From: an uncultured Erythrobacter sp.
Lineage (GTDB): Bacteria; Pseudomonadota; Alphaproteobacteria; Sphingomonadales; Sphingomonadaceae
NCBI RefSeq assembly: GCF_947497915.1
Contig: NZ_CANMIJ010000001.1
Location: 1,485,611-1,549,610 of the forward strand
Direction of reading: 5' to 3'
Length of the DNA: 64,000 nucleotides
Below, piece after piece: positions 8,575 to 17,205 of this stretch. The translations under genes were made by a program, and so were the position numbers. The notes under the pieces were generated by a model that did no database searches, had not been told where the DNA came from, and saw only the letters and a list, made by a program, of their open reading frames with translations. The stretch's first letter is position 1, and each line of letters starts with the position of its first letter.

Positions 8575-8976
8575 TCACCAGCCTTCATATCCCATACCAA
8601 GGTTTTTGGTCGTGCCCGTCACGCGCACTTTCACGTGAGCCCGCGCGTCGGTGGAGGTATTGCGCAGCAGAGCGCCCTCTCCTTTCGCAAAGCCTTGTTT
8701 GAACCGCTCACCCGGCGCGATGGTCGCGATCAGGGTTGCGTCGCCGTCTGACTGCGCGAGCACTTCGACGGTGACTTTGCCTTTGTTCTGGCCCTTTACG
8801 GTGAAGGCCCCGGGTTGTTTCCCGCCAAGCACAAAGGTTTCGCGCGCATCGATATAGACGTTGGAGCTGATCGCGGCGGCGGTGTTTGTGGCGGCGAATG
8901 CGCCGATTACGCCGAGGCCAAGAACGGAGCCGAGTATCGCCGCCCGAGCAGGCCGGAATTCGAGAATTGCACGCAT
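8575..8976 (-). CDS. hypothetical secreted protein
   Basis: The product has 133 residues. The N terminus carries a basic start and a hydrophobic stretch (ILGSVLGLGVIGAFAATNTAAA), so it should be exported or membrane-anchored. The rest (VYIDARETFVLGG, KGKVTVEVLAQSDGD, AHVKVRVTGTTKNLGMGYEGW) looks like a small all-beta domain. I do not recognise the family. The start is well supported by an AGGAG ribosome-binding site 8 bases upstream. It is convergent with rlpA. About 90-120 bases upstream of its start lies the GTGACA dyad described separately, which could control it. Confidence 0.7.
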   Translation of the reverse strand: MRAILEFRPARAAILGSVLGLGVIGAFAATNTAAAISSNVYIDARETFVLGGKQPGAFTVKGQNKGKVTVEVLAQSDGDATLIATIAPGERFKQGFAKGEGALLRNTSTDARAHVKVRVTGTTKNLGMGYEGW

Positions 8977-9332
8977 TGTAAAGTCTCCTGTTTCACCAAT
9001 CCCACTGCGAGCAGCTACGCCGGAGACGGCACGGCGGATGCAAAGCCACCGGCGTTCGGCGGCGGTAAAAGTGACAAAGGTGACACCGTGTCACTTTTGC
9101 AAGCACCCAATATCATCATATTTTTCAATGCGTTGAAAGACAAACGCGCAAAGGTGACACTTAGGAGTGAGCGCGAGACCGATGGCTTGGAATGGTCGCG
9201 AGCCGAAGGCGAGCCAGCGCACGACTGCGCGCCGTCGCTTATGCGGCGTAGCCAAGCAGCGCGGATGCGCTGCGCCCGGCGCTTGAGCGCGTAAACAATA
9301 AACGCCCCACAACACCGCACAAACCCCGCGCA
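8977..9332. other. gene-free stretch with repeats and a dyad
   Basis: I see no credible protein gene here. The left half contains a perfect inverted repeat of GTGACA type (9067-9098), a further AAAGGTGACAC copy near 9151, and a small TTTCAA/TTGAAA hairpin near 9121-9137. The right half is GC-rich and contains a 16-base sequence (9183-9198) that recurs in inverted orientation at 62692-62707. Confidence 0.6.
9067..9098. promoter_or_regulatory. GTGACA dyad, possible operator
   Basis: AAAAGTGACA (9067-9076) and TGTCACTTTT (9089-9098) form a perfect 10-base inverted repeat. Nested in it, GTGACAC-C-GTGTCAC (9080-9094) is a second perfect palindrome. Such symmetry is typical of a dimeric regulator's binding site. 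It lies upstream of the minus-strand gene at 8575-8976. The regulator is unknown. Confidence 0.45.
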
Positions 9333-9518
9333 CTAGCGCCCAAGCAGCACGCGCTCATTATGAGCGATCTGCGCAAGCTGCTCCGGCGTGATCGAAGGCC
9401 CCCGCCCGATGCGCCCCGCATCAATATGAGCCTGCCACTCGCGCTGATGCGCGTATGCGTCACGGTCGCGCGGATGCGAAGGCGGGGAAATGGACGGAAG
9501 GTGCGAGGTTTTCAGCAT
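9333..9518 (-). CDS. small hypothetical protein, 61 residues
   Basis: A short gene for MLKTSHLPSISPPSHPRDR... with a polar, Pro/His-rich first half and a helical second half containing SITPEQLAQIAHNERVLLG. I do not recognise the family. It is credited as real because an AGGAG ribosome-binding site sits 6 bases before the ATG, the frame is clean, and the QLAQIAHNERVL segment looks like a conserved amphipathic helix. No signal peptide or membrane segment. It points away from the reverse transcriptase gene. Confidence 0.55.
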   Translation of the reverse strand: MLKTSHLPSISPPSHPRDRDAYAHQREWQAHIDAGRIGRGPSITPEQLAQIAHNERVLLGR

Positions 9519-9693
9519 TGTGGCTCCTGTAAAAAATGCGACAGTAACTCGGTTTTGATTGTGTAGGAAAATATCAAAATGTCCGCTTGGAAGGGTTATT
9601 CAATTCTTACGTTGCGCAATTTTGTCACTTTTACGGAGGTTTGACATGCGTTATTGCATCTATTACTTGAGTTATATGTGCGTGAAGCGCTAG

Positions 9694-9775
9694 CCGGGGT
9701 CCGGAAATCACTATGCGGGCAGAGTGCGACGCTCTGTCACCCTTCGCAAACGAACCCCTGACTATCGGGCCCCGG
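9694..9775 (+). ncRNA. folded leader / candidate RT-associated RNA
   Basis: CCGGGGTCCG (9694-9703) pairs with CGGGCCCCGG (9766-9775) over ten positions with one G-U, closing a loop just 6 bases before the reverse transcriptase start. Inside is a 7-bp hairpin with a 3-base loop (9720-9736), flanked by GCGGG and CCC-TT-CGC pieces that can extend it. The 3' strand of the outer stem covers the weak ribosome-binding site (GGTGA). A TTGACA -35-like element is at 9641-9646, but no good -10 is visible. The RNA may be the template or cofactor RNA expected upstream of defence RTs, a translational control element, or both. Confidence 0.5.
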
Positions 9776-9781
9776 TGAAAT

Positions 9782-11344
9782 ATGTGGCAAGTTATTGAAG
9801 AAGAGATTGAGCGGAAAGCGCGAAGCATTCTAGCGAAGCATCGCCGGAGTGATGGTGCGGCTCAAAAACACGCTCAACGATTTACAACGAGGACTGGGCA
9901 GGCATCAATTGCCTCGCCATATCAACGTCCACCATACTGGGATTTCGATAGGCAATTCGATCCCGTATATTGTATCGCTCACGCTCGATTTCTCGCAAAA
10001 TCCATATGGAAAAAGATTCAATCTGAATCTTACGAGCCTCAACCGGCTATACTTTTCGAAATTGACAAACCTGACGGTGGAATTCGTCAGATTATGTCAT
10101 TCACAATCCCCGACTCAGCAGTTGCCAACATATTTAATCGCCGTCTCACACACAGAAACAGTGGACTATTTTCCGCATATTCTTTTGCATACCGCCCAGA
10201 GAAAACAATTTTCGACGCGATCATCCACCTGCAGAGAATGATGCAACCGTTAAAGACATTCGTTTTGCAATACGACTACAGCAAATACTTTGACACAATC
10301 GAGCATTCTTACCTTGATAAATTAGTTGAAAGTCAAGGGTTTATTATCACTCGCGCCGAGCGCCACGTGATAAGGTCTTTTCTGCAGCACAGATACGCGA
10401 CCTACCCTAGTTGGCAGACAAGAAAGTTTGCTCAGAGGGACAGAGGCGTCCCTCAAGGCAGTTCGATTTCTCTATTTCTTTCAAACATCGCCGCGCACGA
10501 GTTAGACATGGAATTAGAGCGATTGGATGGCACGTTCGTTCGGTTTGCTGATGATGTGATTGCAATCGCTCACTCGTACAGTGATGCGAGGGAAATTGAA
10601 TTGCAATTCAGACGACATTGTGAACGATCTGGAGTTCAAATCAATTTTGAAAAATCGTCCGGCATCTCGCTGATGGACAAACGAAATTCCGATGATACTC
10701 GCTCATTTTTCATTGATACAGATGACGGTGACGATTTATCAAAATTATCCTTCGTTGACTTCCTTGGTCATCGAGTAGCACCTGACGAAGTTGCTTTGAC
10801 TGATAAGGCGGTCAAACGGATCAAGCGTCGGCTTAGCCAGATAATCTACATACACCTATTGCAGTATCCTAAGAGAGGGCACCCTATTGATCCCAATAGA
10901 ATTGGTCGCCCGCACGTTGATTGGGATCTAGTCACCTGTTTGAATGAGATCAGGCGTTATATTTATGGTGGCTTGAAAGAGCGCGATTTAGATCGATTTC
11001 TTGAGGACGATATTAAACTACCGATAGTCCGAGGACTTATGGCTTTCTACCCTCTTTTGACAAACGTTAAGAAGCAGGCTTCCCTTGATGGCTGGCTTAA
11101 AAATGTCATTCTTCGAGCGGTCCGTGAGCGAAACCGTTTAATCCAAGCGCAAAGTGGTCCAACGTACGAAATGGGGGAAGATGTTCTTTTAAATGGCTCT
11201 TGGCATGTGTCAGACGTACCAAATGAAACGAAGCTCCCAAGTTTCGTACTTGGTTGGCGAGCAGCGCGAAAATTCTACAAGAGATACGGACTGAGCGAGA
11301 TAAGAGCCCCAAGCTACTACTCGCTAATGAGCCTATACAGCTGA
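9782..11344 (+). CDS. reverse transcriptase of unknown-group/defence (DRT-like) type
   Basis: A 520-residue RNA-directed DNA polymerase with finger and palm motifs in order. RT1-like DKPDGGIRQI is near residue 95, motif A QYDYSKYFD has Asp165, motif B is RGVPQGSS (222-228), motif C is FADD (255-258), motif D is GVQINFEKS, and motif E is FLGHRV near 328. About 190 helical residues follow with no maturase, HNH endonuclease or protease domain. No retron NAxxH or VTG signature is seen, and no group II intron RNA surrounds it. Together with a solitary location, low GC and a folded 5' RNA, this fits the bacterial unknown-group RTs, many of which are anti-phage systems (DRT). Assignment to a DRT type (for example DRT2 or DRT9, which use an upstream RNA) is inference. 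Confidence 0.85.
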   Translation: MWQVIEEEIERKARSILAKHRRSDGAAQKHAQRFTTRTGQASIASPYQRPPYWDFDRQFDPVYCIAHARFLAKSIWKKIQSESYEPQPAILFEIDKPDGGIRQIMSFTIPDSAVANIFNRRLTHRNSGLFSAYSFAYRPEKTIFDAIIHLQRMMQPLKTFVLQYDYSKYFDTIEHSYLDKLVESQGFIITRAERHVIRSFLQHRYATYPSWQTRKFAQRDRGVPQGSSISLFLSNIAAHELDMELERLDGTFVRFADDVIAIAHSYSDAREIELQFRRHCERSGVQINFEKSSGISLMDKRNSDDTRSFFIDTDDGDDLSKLSFVDFLGHRVAPDEVALTDKAVKRIKRRLSQIIYIHLLQYPKRGHPIDPNRIGRPHVDWDLVTCLNEIRRYIYGGLKERDLDRFLEDDIKLPIVRGLMAFYPLLTNVKKQASLDGWLKNVILRAVRERNRLIQAQSGPTYEMGEDVLLNGSWHVSDVPNETKLPSFVLGWRAARKFYKRYGLSEIRAPSYYSLMSLYS

Positions 11345-11386
11345 CTTATTATTGAATTTAAACACATTTTCAGGGACGCTTTCCAG

Positions 11387-14311
11387 CTACTCCGCCGCCT
11401 CACGTGCAGCCCGACCCTTCCCCAACATCCCTGCCAAATACCCGCCAGTAAAGCTCCGCTTCTCCTTCGCGACCTTCTCCGGTGTGCCCTCGGCGACGAT
11501 CTCGCCGCCGCGCACGCCGCCTTCGGGGCCTAGGTCCACGATCCAGTCGGCGGTTTTGATCACGTCTAGGTTATGCTCGATTACGACCACGGAATTGCCT
11601 TGCTCCACCAGCCGGTGCAGCACTTCCAATAGTTTGCGCACGTCTTCGAAATGCAGGCCGGTGGTGGGCTCGTCGAGGATATAGAGCGTCTGTCCGGTGG
11701 AGCGTTTCGCCAGCTCCTTGGCCAGTTTTACGCGCTGCGCTTCGCCGCCTGACAATGTCGTCGCCTGCTGGCCGACTTTGACATATCCAAGGCCGACCTC
11801 GTTCAGCATCCGCATCTTGTCACGGATCGGCGGCACGGCTTTGAAAAACTCCTCCGCATCCTCGATCGTCATATCCAGCACGTCGGCGATGGAGAGGCCT
11901 TTGAATTTCACCTCCAGCGTTTCGCGGTTGTAGCGTTTGCCGCCGCATTCCTCGCACGTGACATAGACATCGGGGAGGAAGTGCATCTCGATCTTGATCA
12001 GGCCGTCGCCGGTGCATTGTTCGCAGCGGCCCCCTTTCACGTTGAAGGAGAAGCGGCCCGGCTTGTATCCGCGCGCCTGGCTTTCCGGAAGGCCCGCGAA
12101 CCAATCGCGGATATTGGTGAAGGCGCCGGTATAGGTCGCCGGGTTGCTGCGCGGGGTGCGGCCGATGGGCGACTGGTCGATCTCGATCACTTTGTCGCAG
12201 AATTCGAGGCCGGTGATTTTCTCATGCTTGCCGGCGATAACGCGCGCTCCGTTCAAAACGCGGGCGGCGGAGGCATAGAGCGTGTCGATGGTGAAGGACG
12301 ATTTGCCCGACCCCGATACGCCGGTGATGCAGGTGAACGTGCCAAGCGGGATCGACGCGGTGACGTTTTTGAGGTTGTTCGCCGAGGCGCCCTTCACCGT
12401 CAGCTTGTGCCCGTTGCCCTTGCGGCGCTCCTGCGGGACGGCGATCTCGCGCCTGCCCGTCAGGTAGTCTGCCGTAAGCGACTTTTTGGATTTGAGGATC
12501 TGTTTGAGCGTACCCTGCGCGACAACTTCGCCGCCGCGCACGCCCGCGCCCGGGCCGAGGTCAACGATATGGTCCGCCTGACGGATGGCGTCCTCGTCAT
12601 GCTCGACCACAATGACAGTGTTGCCCAGATCGCGGAGGCGTTTGAGCGTTTCCAGCAGCCGGTCATTGTCGCGCTGGTGCAGGCCGATGCTGGGTTCGTC
12701 GAGGACATACAGCACGCCGGACAGGCCGGAGCCGATTTGCGAGGCGAGCCGGATGCGCTGGCTTTCGCCGCCCGACAAAGTGCCGCTTGTCCGGTCTAGA
12801 TTGAGGTAATCGAGCCCGACATTGTCGAGGAAGCCGAGCCGTTCGTTGATCTCTTTCAGGATGGCCTTGGCAATCTGCGACTGTGTATCGGTCAGCTTGT
12901 CATCCAGCGCGAGGAACCACTCCTTCGCATCCGACACGCTCATCACGGTTGGCGCGGCGATATCCGTGCCTGCGACCTTCACCGCCAGCGATTTTTCATT
13001 GAGCCGTTTGCCGCCGCAGGTCTCACATGGCTGCGCGGTTTGGAACTTCGATAGCTCCTCCTGCATCCAGTTGCTTTCGGTCTGCATCATGCGGCGATTG
13101 AGGTTGCCGATGACCCCTTCGAACGGCTTGTTGACGGTGTAGGTCTTGCGCCCATCCTTAAACGTCAGGGCAACCGGCATACCGCCCGTGCCGTGCAGGA
13201 TGATGAGCTTTTGGTCCGGCTCCAAATCTTTCCATGGCGTCGTGACGTCAAAATCATACGCCTTGGCGAGGCTGGAGAGGACTTGCATGTAATAGGGCGA
13301 AGGCGGGTTGGACTTGGCCCACGGCGCAATCGCGCCTTGCTTTAGGGTCAGCGCCTCGTTCGGAACCACCAGTTGCTCGTCGAATAGCTGTTTTTCACCG
13401 ATGCCATCACAGGTCGAACATGCGCCCTGCGGTGAGTTGAATGAGAAGAGCCGCGGTTCGATCTCTTCGATAGTGAAGCCGCTGACAGGACAGGCGAACT
13501 TCTCGGAAAACACGATGCGATTGGCGGGAATGCCTGCGCCTTTCATCGCGCCCCCGCTATCGGCCTCGTCCTCACGCCCCGGCACGACGCCATCGGCCAA
13601 GTCAACATAGGCCAGCCCGTCCGCCAGTTTCAGCGCGGTTTCAAATGAGTCCGCCAGCCGTGTCTCCAGCCCTTCTTTCACCGCCAGCCGGTCAACCACC
13701 ACTTCGATGTCATGCTTGAATTTCTTATCGAGCGCCGGCGCTTCCTCAATCGGATAAAGCTCACCGTCGATCCGCACACGGGTAAAGCCCGCCTTCTGCC
13801 ATTCGGCCAGCTCTTTGCGGTATTCACCCTTGCGCCCTCGCACGACCGGCGCGAGCAGATAGAGCCGCGAACCTTCGGGCAATTCCATCACCCGGTCGAC
13901 CATGTTGGACACGGTCTGCGCCTCAATCGGCTTTCCGGTGGCAGGCGAGTACGGCACGCCCACCCTCGCCCACAGCAGGCGCATGTAGTCATAAATCTCG
14001 GTCACGGTCGCCACGGTCGAGCGCGGATTGCGTGAGGTCGTCTTCTGCTCAATCGAAATCGCTGGCGAGAGGCCGTCAATGTGCTCGACATCCGGCTTTT
14101 GCATCATCTCAAGGAACTGCCGCGCATAGGCGCTGAGGCTCTCGACATAGCGCCGCTGACCCTCGGCATAGATCGTATCGAAGGCGAGCGATGATTTGCC
14201 CGACCCGGAAAGGCCCGTGACAACGATCAACGCATCACGCGGCAGATCAATGTCGACACCTTTGAGATTGTGCTCACGAGCACCGCGGACGCTAATTTTA
14301 GTTAGGCTCAT
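11387..14311 (-). CDS. uvrA: excinuclease ABC subunit A
   Basis: UvrA is the DNA-damage sensor of nucleotide excision repair and loads UvrB at lesions. The 974-residue length is normal. Two ABC ATPase modules are visible: the first Walker A is [14 protein letters not shown], the second [14 protein letters not shown], with signatures [12 protein letters not shown] and [12 protein letters not shown]. Zinc-binding cysteine pairs appear as FACPVSG/CSTCDG and [14 protein letters not shown]. The gene is transcribed alone towards the reverse transcriptase gene, whose end is only 42 bases away. A LexA box just upstream indicates SOS control. Confidence 0.98.
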   Translation of the reverse strand: MSLTKISVRGAREHNLKGVDIDLPRDALIVVTGLSGSGKSSLAFDTIYAEGQRRYVESLSAYARQFLEMMQKPDVEHIDGLSPAISIEQKTTSRNPRSTVATVTEIYDYMRLLWARVGVPYSPATGKPIEAQTVSNMVDRVMELPEGSRLYLLAPVVRGRKGEYRKELAEWQKAGFTRVRIDGELYPIEEAPALDKKFKHDIEVVVDRLAVKEGLETRLADSFETALKLADGLAYVDLADGVVPGREDEADSGGAMKGAGIPANRIVFSEKFACPVSGFTIEEIEPRLFSFNSPQGACSTCDGIGEKQLFDEQLVVPNEALTLKQGAIAPWAKSNPPSPYYMQVLSSLAKAYDFDVTTPWKDLEPDQKLIILHGTGGMPVALTFKDGRKTYTVNKPFEGVIGNLNRRMMQTESNWMQEELSKFQTAQPCETCGGKRLNEKSLAVKVAGTDIAAPTVMSVSDAKEWFLALDDKLTDTQSQIAKAILKEINERLGFLDNVGLDYLNLDRTSGTLSGGESQRIRLASQIGSGLSGVLYVLDEPSIGLHQRDNDRLLETLKRLRDLGNTVIVVEHDEDAIRQADHIVDLGPGAGVRGGEVVAQGTLKQILKSKKSLTADYLTGRREIAVPQERRKGNGHKLTVKGASANNLKNVTASIPLGTFTCITGVSGSGKSSFTIDTLYASAARVLNGARVIAGKHEKITGLEFCDKVIEIDQSPIGRTPRSNPATYTGAFTNIRDWFAGLPESQARGYKPGRFSFNVKGGRCEQCTGDGLIKIEMHFLPDVYVTCEECGGKRYNRETLEVKFKGLSIADVLDMTIEDAEEFFKAVPPIRDKMRMLNEVGLGYVKVGQQATTLSGGEAQRVKLAKELAKRSTGQTLYILDEPTTGLHFEDVRKLLEVLHRLVEQGNSVVVIEHNLDVIKTADWIVDLGPEGGVRGGEIVAEGTPEKVAKEKRSFTGGYLAGMLGKGRAAREAAE

Positions 14312-14322
14312 GAGGCGAGTTT

Positions 14323-14337
14323 GTTCCGGTAATGTTC
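14323..14337 (-). promoter_or_regulatory. LexA (SOS) box of uvrA
   Basis: GTTC (14323-14326), seven bases, GTTC (14334-14337) is the exact alphaproteobacterial LexA consensus GTTC-N7-GTTC. It lies 12-26 bases upstream of the uvrA ATG, where bound LexA would block transcription or early elongation. uvrA is a classic SOS gene, which supports the call. Confidence 0.85.
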
Positions 14338-14624
14338 GATTGTGTCAAGAGGCGCAGAGGCGCGCATCAACGTGTGTCCACGAAATGGTCGCGGAGACCA
14401 AGGAATGCAACGGACAGCAAGCGCGATAGTTTCAACAGCGGGAAATTGAACATTTCGGGAGGCACGCGGGCCGGCTGGCCAACACCATAGCCAAGACGTG
14501 AAAAAGCATGGCAAAATTCCAAGAAATATTGCGCTAACCGGAATTTCCCCAATGTTTTCAGGTAGGGGGTACAGGAAAACTAAAGTTCCGCAGCCGCCCT
14601 GAATACGTATCCCTATAGCCCTCT

Positions 14625-15125
14625 TTGCAAGTCTTCCACGAAGCCCTTTGGGTCGCACCTAGGGTCGCAAAGATATCAGCGGGGCGATCACTCCCCGATG
14701 GCGTGAACTGCTGGGGCAGTGTGGATTGGCGTAAGCCGGAAGACGTTGACCCTGTGATCACACATCAAGTGAGTGATCGCCTCCATTTTGTGGGGGCACC
14801 AAATCATATGAACTATGCCGACGAAGCAACATCCTGTTTGATGGCTTGGGTGAGACGGGAATGGACCAATCTCCACCCATACCAGTGGTACGATAAGGCG
14901 CCATCAACTGACCTACTCTACACTTTGGGAGCATGGGGAAGCGAATTCCAAATAGTACGGTCAGATTTCGAAAGTCGTGTTGGCTTCCCGATTGCATTCA
15001 GCAATACTGAGATCCGCAATACGCATGCTATGGCATTATTGCAGATCGCATTTGTGCTGACGCGGAAAGCGGAAACAAGCCCGCTGCGCTCGTCTTTGAC
15101 TATGCTACAAAGGATCAAATCATGA
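14625..15125 (+). CDS. hypothetical protein, coupled to the next gene; start uncertain
   Basis: An open frame of up to 166 codons begins just after an in-frame TAG (14616-14618). The earliest start is a TTG at 14625; a GTG near 14703 (before NCWGSVDW) is an alternative, and the first ATG is only at NHMNYADE. The protein is polar with many aromatic residues (REWTNLHPYQWYD, YTLGAWGSEFQ) and has no signal peptide. I do not recognise the family. The stop overlaps the ATG of the downstream outer-membrane gene by 4 bases (ATGA), which argues for a real translated gene. The lack of a good start leaves open that it is a 5'-truncated remnant. Base composition is lower in GC than the flanking core genes. 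Confidence 0.5.
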   Translation: MQVFHEALWVAPRVAKISAGRSLPDGVNCWGSVDWRKPEDVDPVITHQVSDRLHFVGAPNHMNYADEATSCLMAWVRREWTNLHPYQWYDKAPSTDLLYTLGAWGSEFQIVRSDFESRVGFPIAFSNTEIRNTHAMALLQIAFVLTRKAETSPLRSSLTMLQRIKS

Positions 15126-16465
15126 GAGGATTCTCTTGGTTTCAACTCGCGGCCATTTCATCAGCGATAACTTTGCCGTCGAGCTTGGCAGCACAAGTTG
15201 CAACACCACAGTCGATAGTGAAGAACGTTTGTTCTGATCGCACAGAAGAAAGTGCACTTCAAATCAGTCGCACTAGGCTCGCGGAGGAGATCTTTCGCTC
15301 TAACAAAGTGTATCTAAGTGACCTCGATCCAATTGATGGAACGATCTTACAAAAACTGCGGGATTTGCGGACCAACGGTGGGCCATCAGGAGAAAATGTT
15401 ACCGATGAACGGCTTAGCGCCACTCTATTTTCCTTAAATCTAATCGAAAAACAGCTAGCTAGCGACAGCCTCGAAGGGCTTACAGCGAGTGGCGTATCAT
15501 CGCGAAAGGACGGATGGCTCTTCGACCAAGATAGTTCGACGGTACAACTGACATGCAAAATTGCGAAGACAAAAACTGTCGTTGCGACGTTGGCCGCGCC
15601 TCCTGACCGAAAGCGCTTTTCGTTGCGAGAAAAGCCAGAGGAATTAGCGCTCACTGGGAAGGATAGGAAAGCGGTTTCTGCGTTTGCGTTGGGTCTCGAC
15701 AAGAAATGGACGACCGACGCAGATGGAGTCGAAAATACGGAAACAACACTCAAATTCAACGGCACTGCCGGTGCTCGTTTAACTCAAGATGAAAGCCCCG
15801 TGACAGCCTATGCTTTTGCGCAGTACAATTTGAAAAGGGTTCGGAAAGAACCTGCTCCTGCCCTTGCCGAGGGTGAAAGGCGCAACAAAAATGATACCGA
15901 TGTGCTTGCCCTCGGCGTTTCAGGCGACGTGTTTACAACAGCCGAAGACGGGCCATCACTTTGGCTGACCGGCCAAGCAGCCTTTGTACAGGATTTTGTA
16001 GATCAATCTGAACGTATTCGCCTTTCAACAAAATTTGACCCCGGATTTTCCAGGCGCTTCGGAATCTGCGGGATTGGCCGAATGCAATATTTTGGCAGTT
16101 CGGATAGGATCGGTGCTCGTTGCCTTGTGCGCCTCGACACAGAGATCGGAATTTGGACTGGTAACGGCATCAGCACCACGAACTCATATGATGACTTTCT
16201 GGCTATTGGAGCGAATTTGTCTTATGAATTACACCTGAAAACCGGAGAAAAAACCGGAATACTGGCGTCTGCAAACTATCGATATCTCCCTATTCTTTCC
16301 GGTCAGCTATCTGACATTGAGCGACTGGAACTGGCACTCAGCCATCGCATCTGGTCTGAAGGTGGCTTAGGTATTGATCTCCTCACAAAATACAACAATG
16401 GGACCAACGCACTCTCACTTGAAAACGAAGAAGATATTAGCCTCGGTGTAGGTTTGGTGTTCTAG
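15122..16465 (+). CDS. predicted outer-membrane beta-barrel protein of unknown function
   Basis: A 447-residue protein. A signal peptide (FQLAAISSAITLPSSLAAQ) is followed by a polar, helical region to about residue 150. From about residue 205 come alternating hydrophobic/polar strands (for example AGARLTQDESPVTAYAFAQY, SLWLTGQAAFVQDF, ANLSYELHLKTG). The protein ends in GVGLVF with a C-terminal Phe, the usual recognition signal for the BAM outer-membrane insertion machinery. The family is not recognised. It is translationally coupled to the small gene upstream and convergent with the ABC transporter genes. The helical periplasmic part plus barrel could be a transporter, an autotransporter-like exporter or a surface protein. 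Confidence 0.7.
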   Translation: MRGFSWFQLAAISSAITLPSSLAAQVATPQSIVKNVCSDRTEESALQISRTRLAEEIFRSNKVYLSDLDPIDGTILQKLRDLRTNGGPSGENVTDERLSATLFSLNLIEKQLASDSLEGLTASGVSSRKDGWLFDQDSSTVQLTCKIAKTKTVVATLAAPPDRKRFSLREKPEELALTGKDRKAVSAFALGLDKKWTTDADGVENTETTLKFNGTAGARLTQDESPVTAYAFAQYNLKRVRKEPAPALAEGERRNKNDTDVLALGVSGDVFTTAEDGPSLWLTGQAAFVQDFVDQSERIRLSTKFDPGFSRRFGICGIGRMQYFGSSDRIGARCLVRLDTEIGIWTGNGISTTNSYDDFLAIGANLSYELHLKTGEKTGILASANYRYLPILSGQLSDIERLELALSHRIWSEGGLGIDLLTKYNNGTNALSLENEEDISLGVGLVF

Positions 16466-17205
16466 ACGCTCGAGAGAACCAAAGCCCGCGCCCCGTCCTC
16501 ACCGATCCATCGGCCCTTCACGCCCCAACCTTGTGCGACGACTTCCTCGTCCAGCGCATCGTTGGGGTGGCCATCGGCGATCAATTTGCCTTCGCTCAGC
16601 ACCAGCACTCTGTCTGCGTGATTCATGGCTAGCGCCAGATCGTGTAGGACAATCACCACACCTTGCCCCGCCTCTGCGCAGGATTTGAGGTGGGCGATCA
16701 GGTTCAATTGATGCGCGAGGTCGAGCGCGGCCAGCGGCTCGTCGGCGAGTATCCAGTTTGGCTCTCCTGCCAGCACTCTGGCGAGGAGCACACGGGCGCG
16801 CTCTCCGCCAGATAGCTTGCTTGCAGGGCGCTTTCGGAATTCTTCGATTGCGAGTGCCTTAATCGTCCGATCAATCGCCTCATGCCCCCGATCACGGTGA
16901 GGTAGGCGGCCAAGAGCGACCAGTGTCTCCACCGCGACGTCCCATGCAATCTCGGCGCTCTGCGGGAGATAGCCGAGCGCACGGGCTTTATCCTGCGCGC
17001 TTAGTCCGGCCATCGCGGCGCCATCCAACGACACCTCCCCAGCGGCAGGTTCCAGCAATCCGGAAAGCCCGAGCAGCAAGCTCGATTTGCCTGCTCCATT
17101 CGGGCCAACAATTGCTGTGATTGTGCCGGGTTCCAAGCTTACGGAAACATCCGAAAGCACCCGCTGGCCTGCGCGATCCAGAGACAGGTTGCCTGCAGTT
17201 AGCAT
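16462..17205 (-). CDS. iron/cobalamin-type ABC transporter ATP-binding protein
   Basis: A 247-residue ATPase of the FecE/BtuD/FhuC class that powers a binding-protein-dependent importer. Walker A is GPNGAGKSSLL, the signature LSGGERARVLLARVLA, Walker B WILADEP, and a switch His is in VLHDLALAM. The ATG at 17205 was chosen because it overlaps the permease stop (TGATG) and starts the usual MLTAGNLSL strand; an upstream extension would lie inside the permease gene. It is the last gene of a three-gene operon. Confidence 0.92.
   Translation of the reverse strand: MLTAGNLSLDRAGQRVLSDVSVSLEPGTITAIVGPNGAGKSSLLLGLSGLLEPAAGEVSLDGAAMAGLSAQDKARALGYLPQSAEIAWDVAVETLVALGRLPHRDRGHEAIDRTIKALAIEEFRKRPASKLSGGERARVLLARVLAGEPNWILADEPLAALDLAHQLNLIAHLKSCAEAGQGVVIVLHDLALAMNHADRVLVLSEGKLIADGHPNDALDEEVVAQGWGVKGRWIGEDGARALVLSSV

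Noticed and set aside
9782..11344. Retron, diversity-generating retroelement or group II intron
   Set aside because: No NAxxH or VTG retron signatures, no template/variable repeat pair nearby, and no intron domain V sequence or maturase domain.
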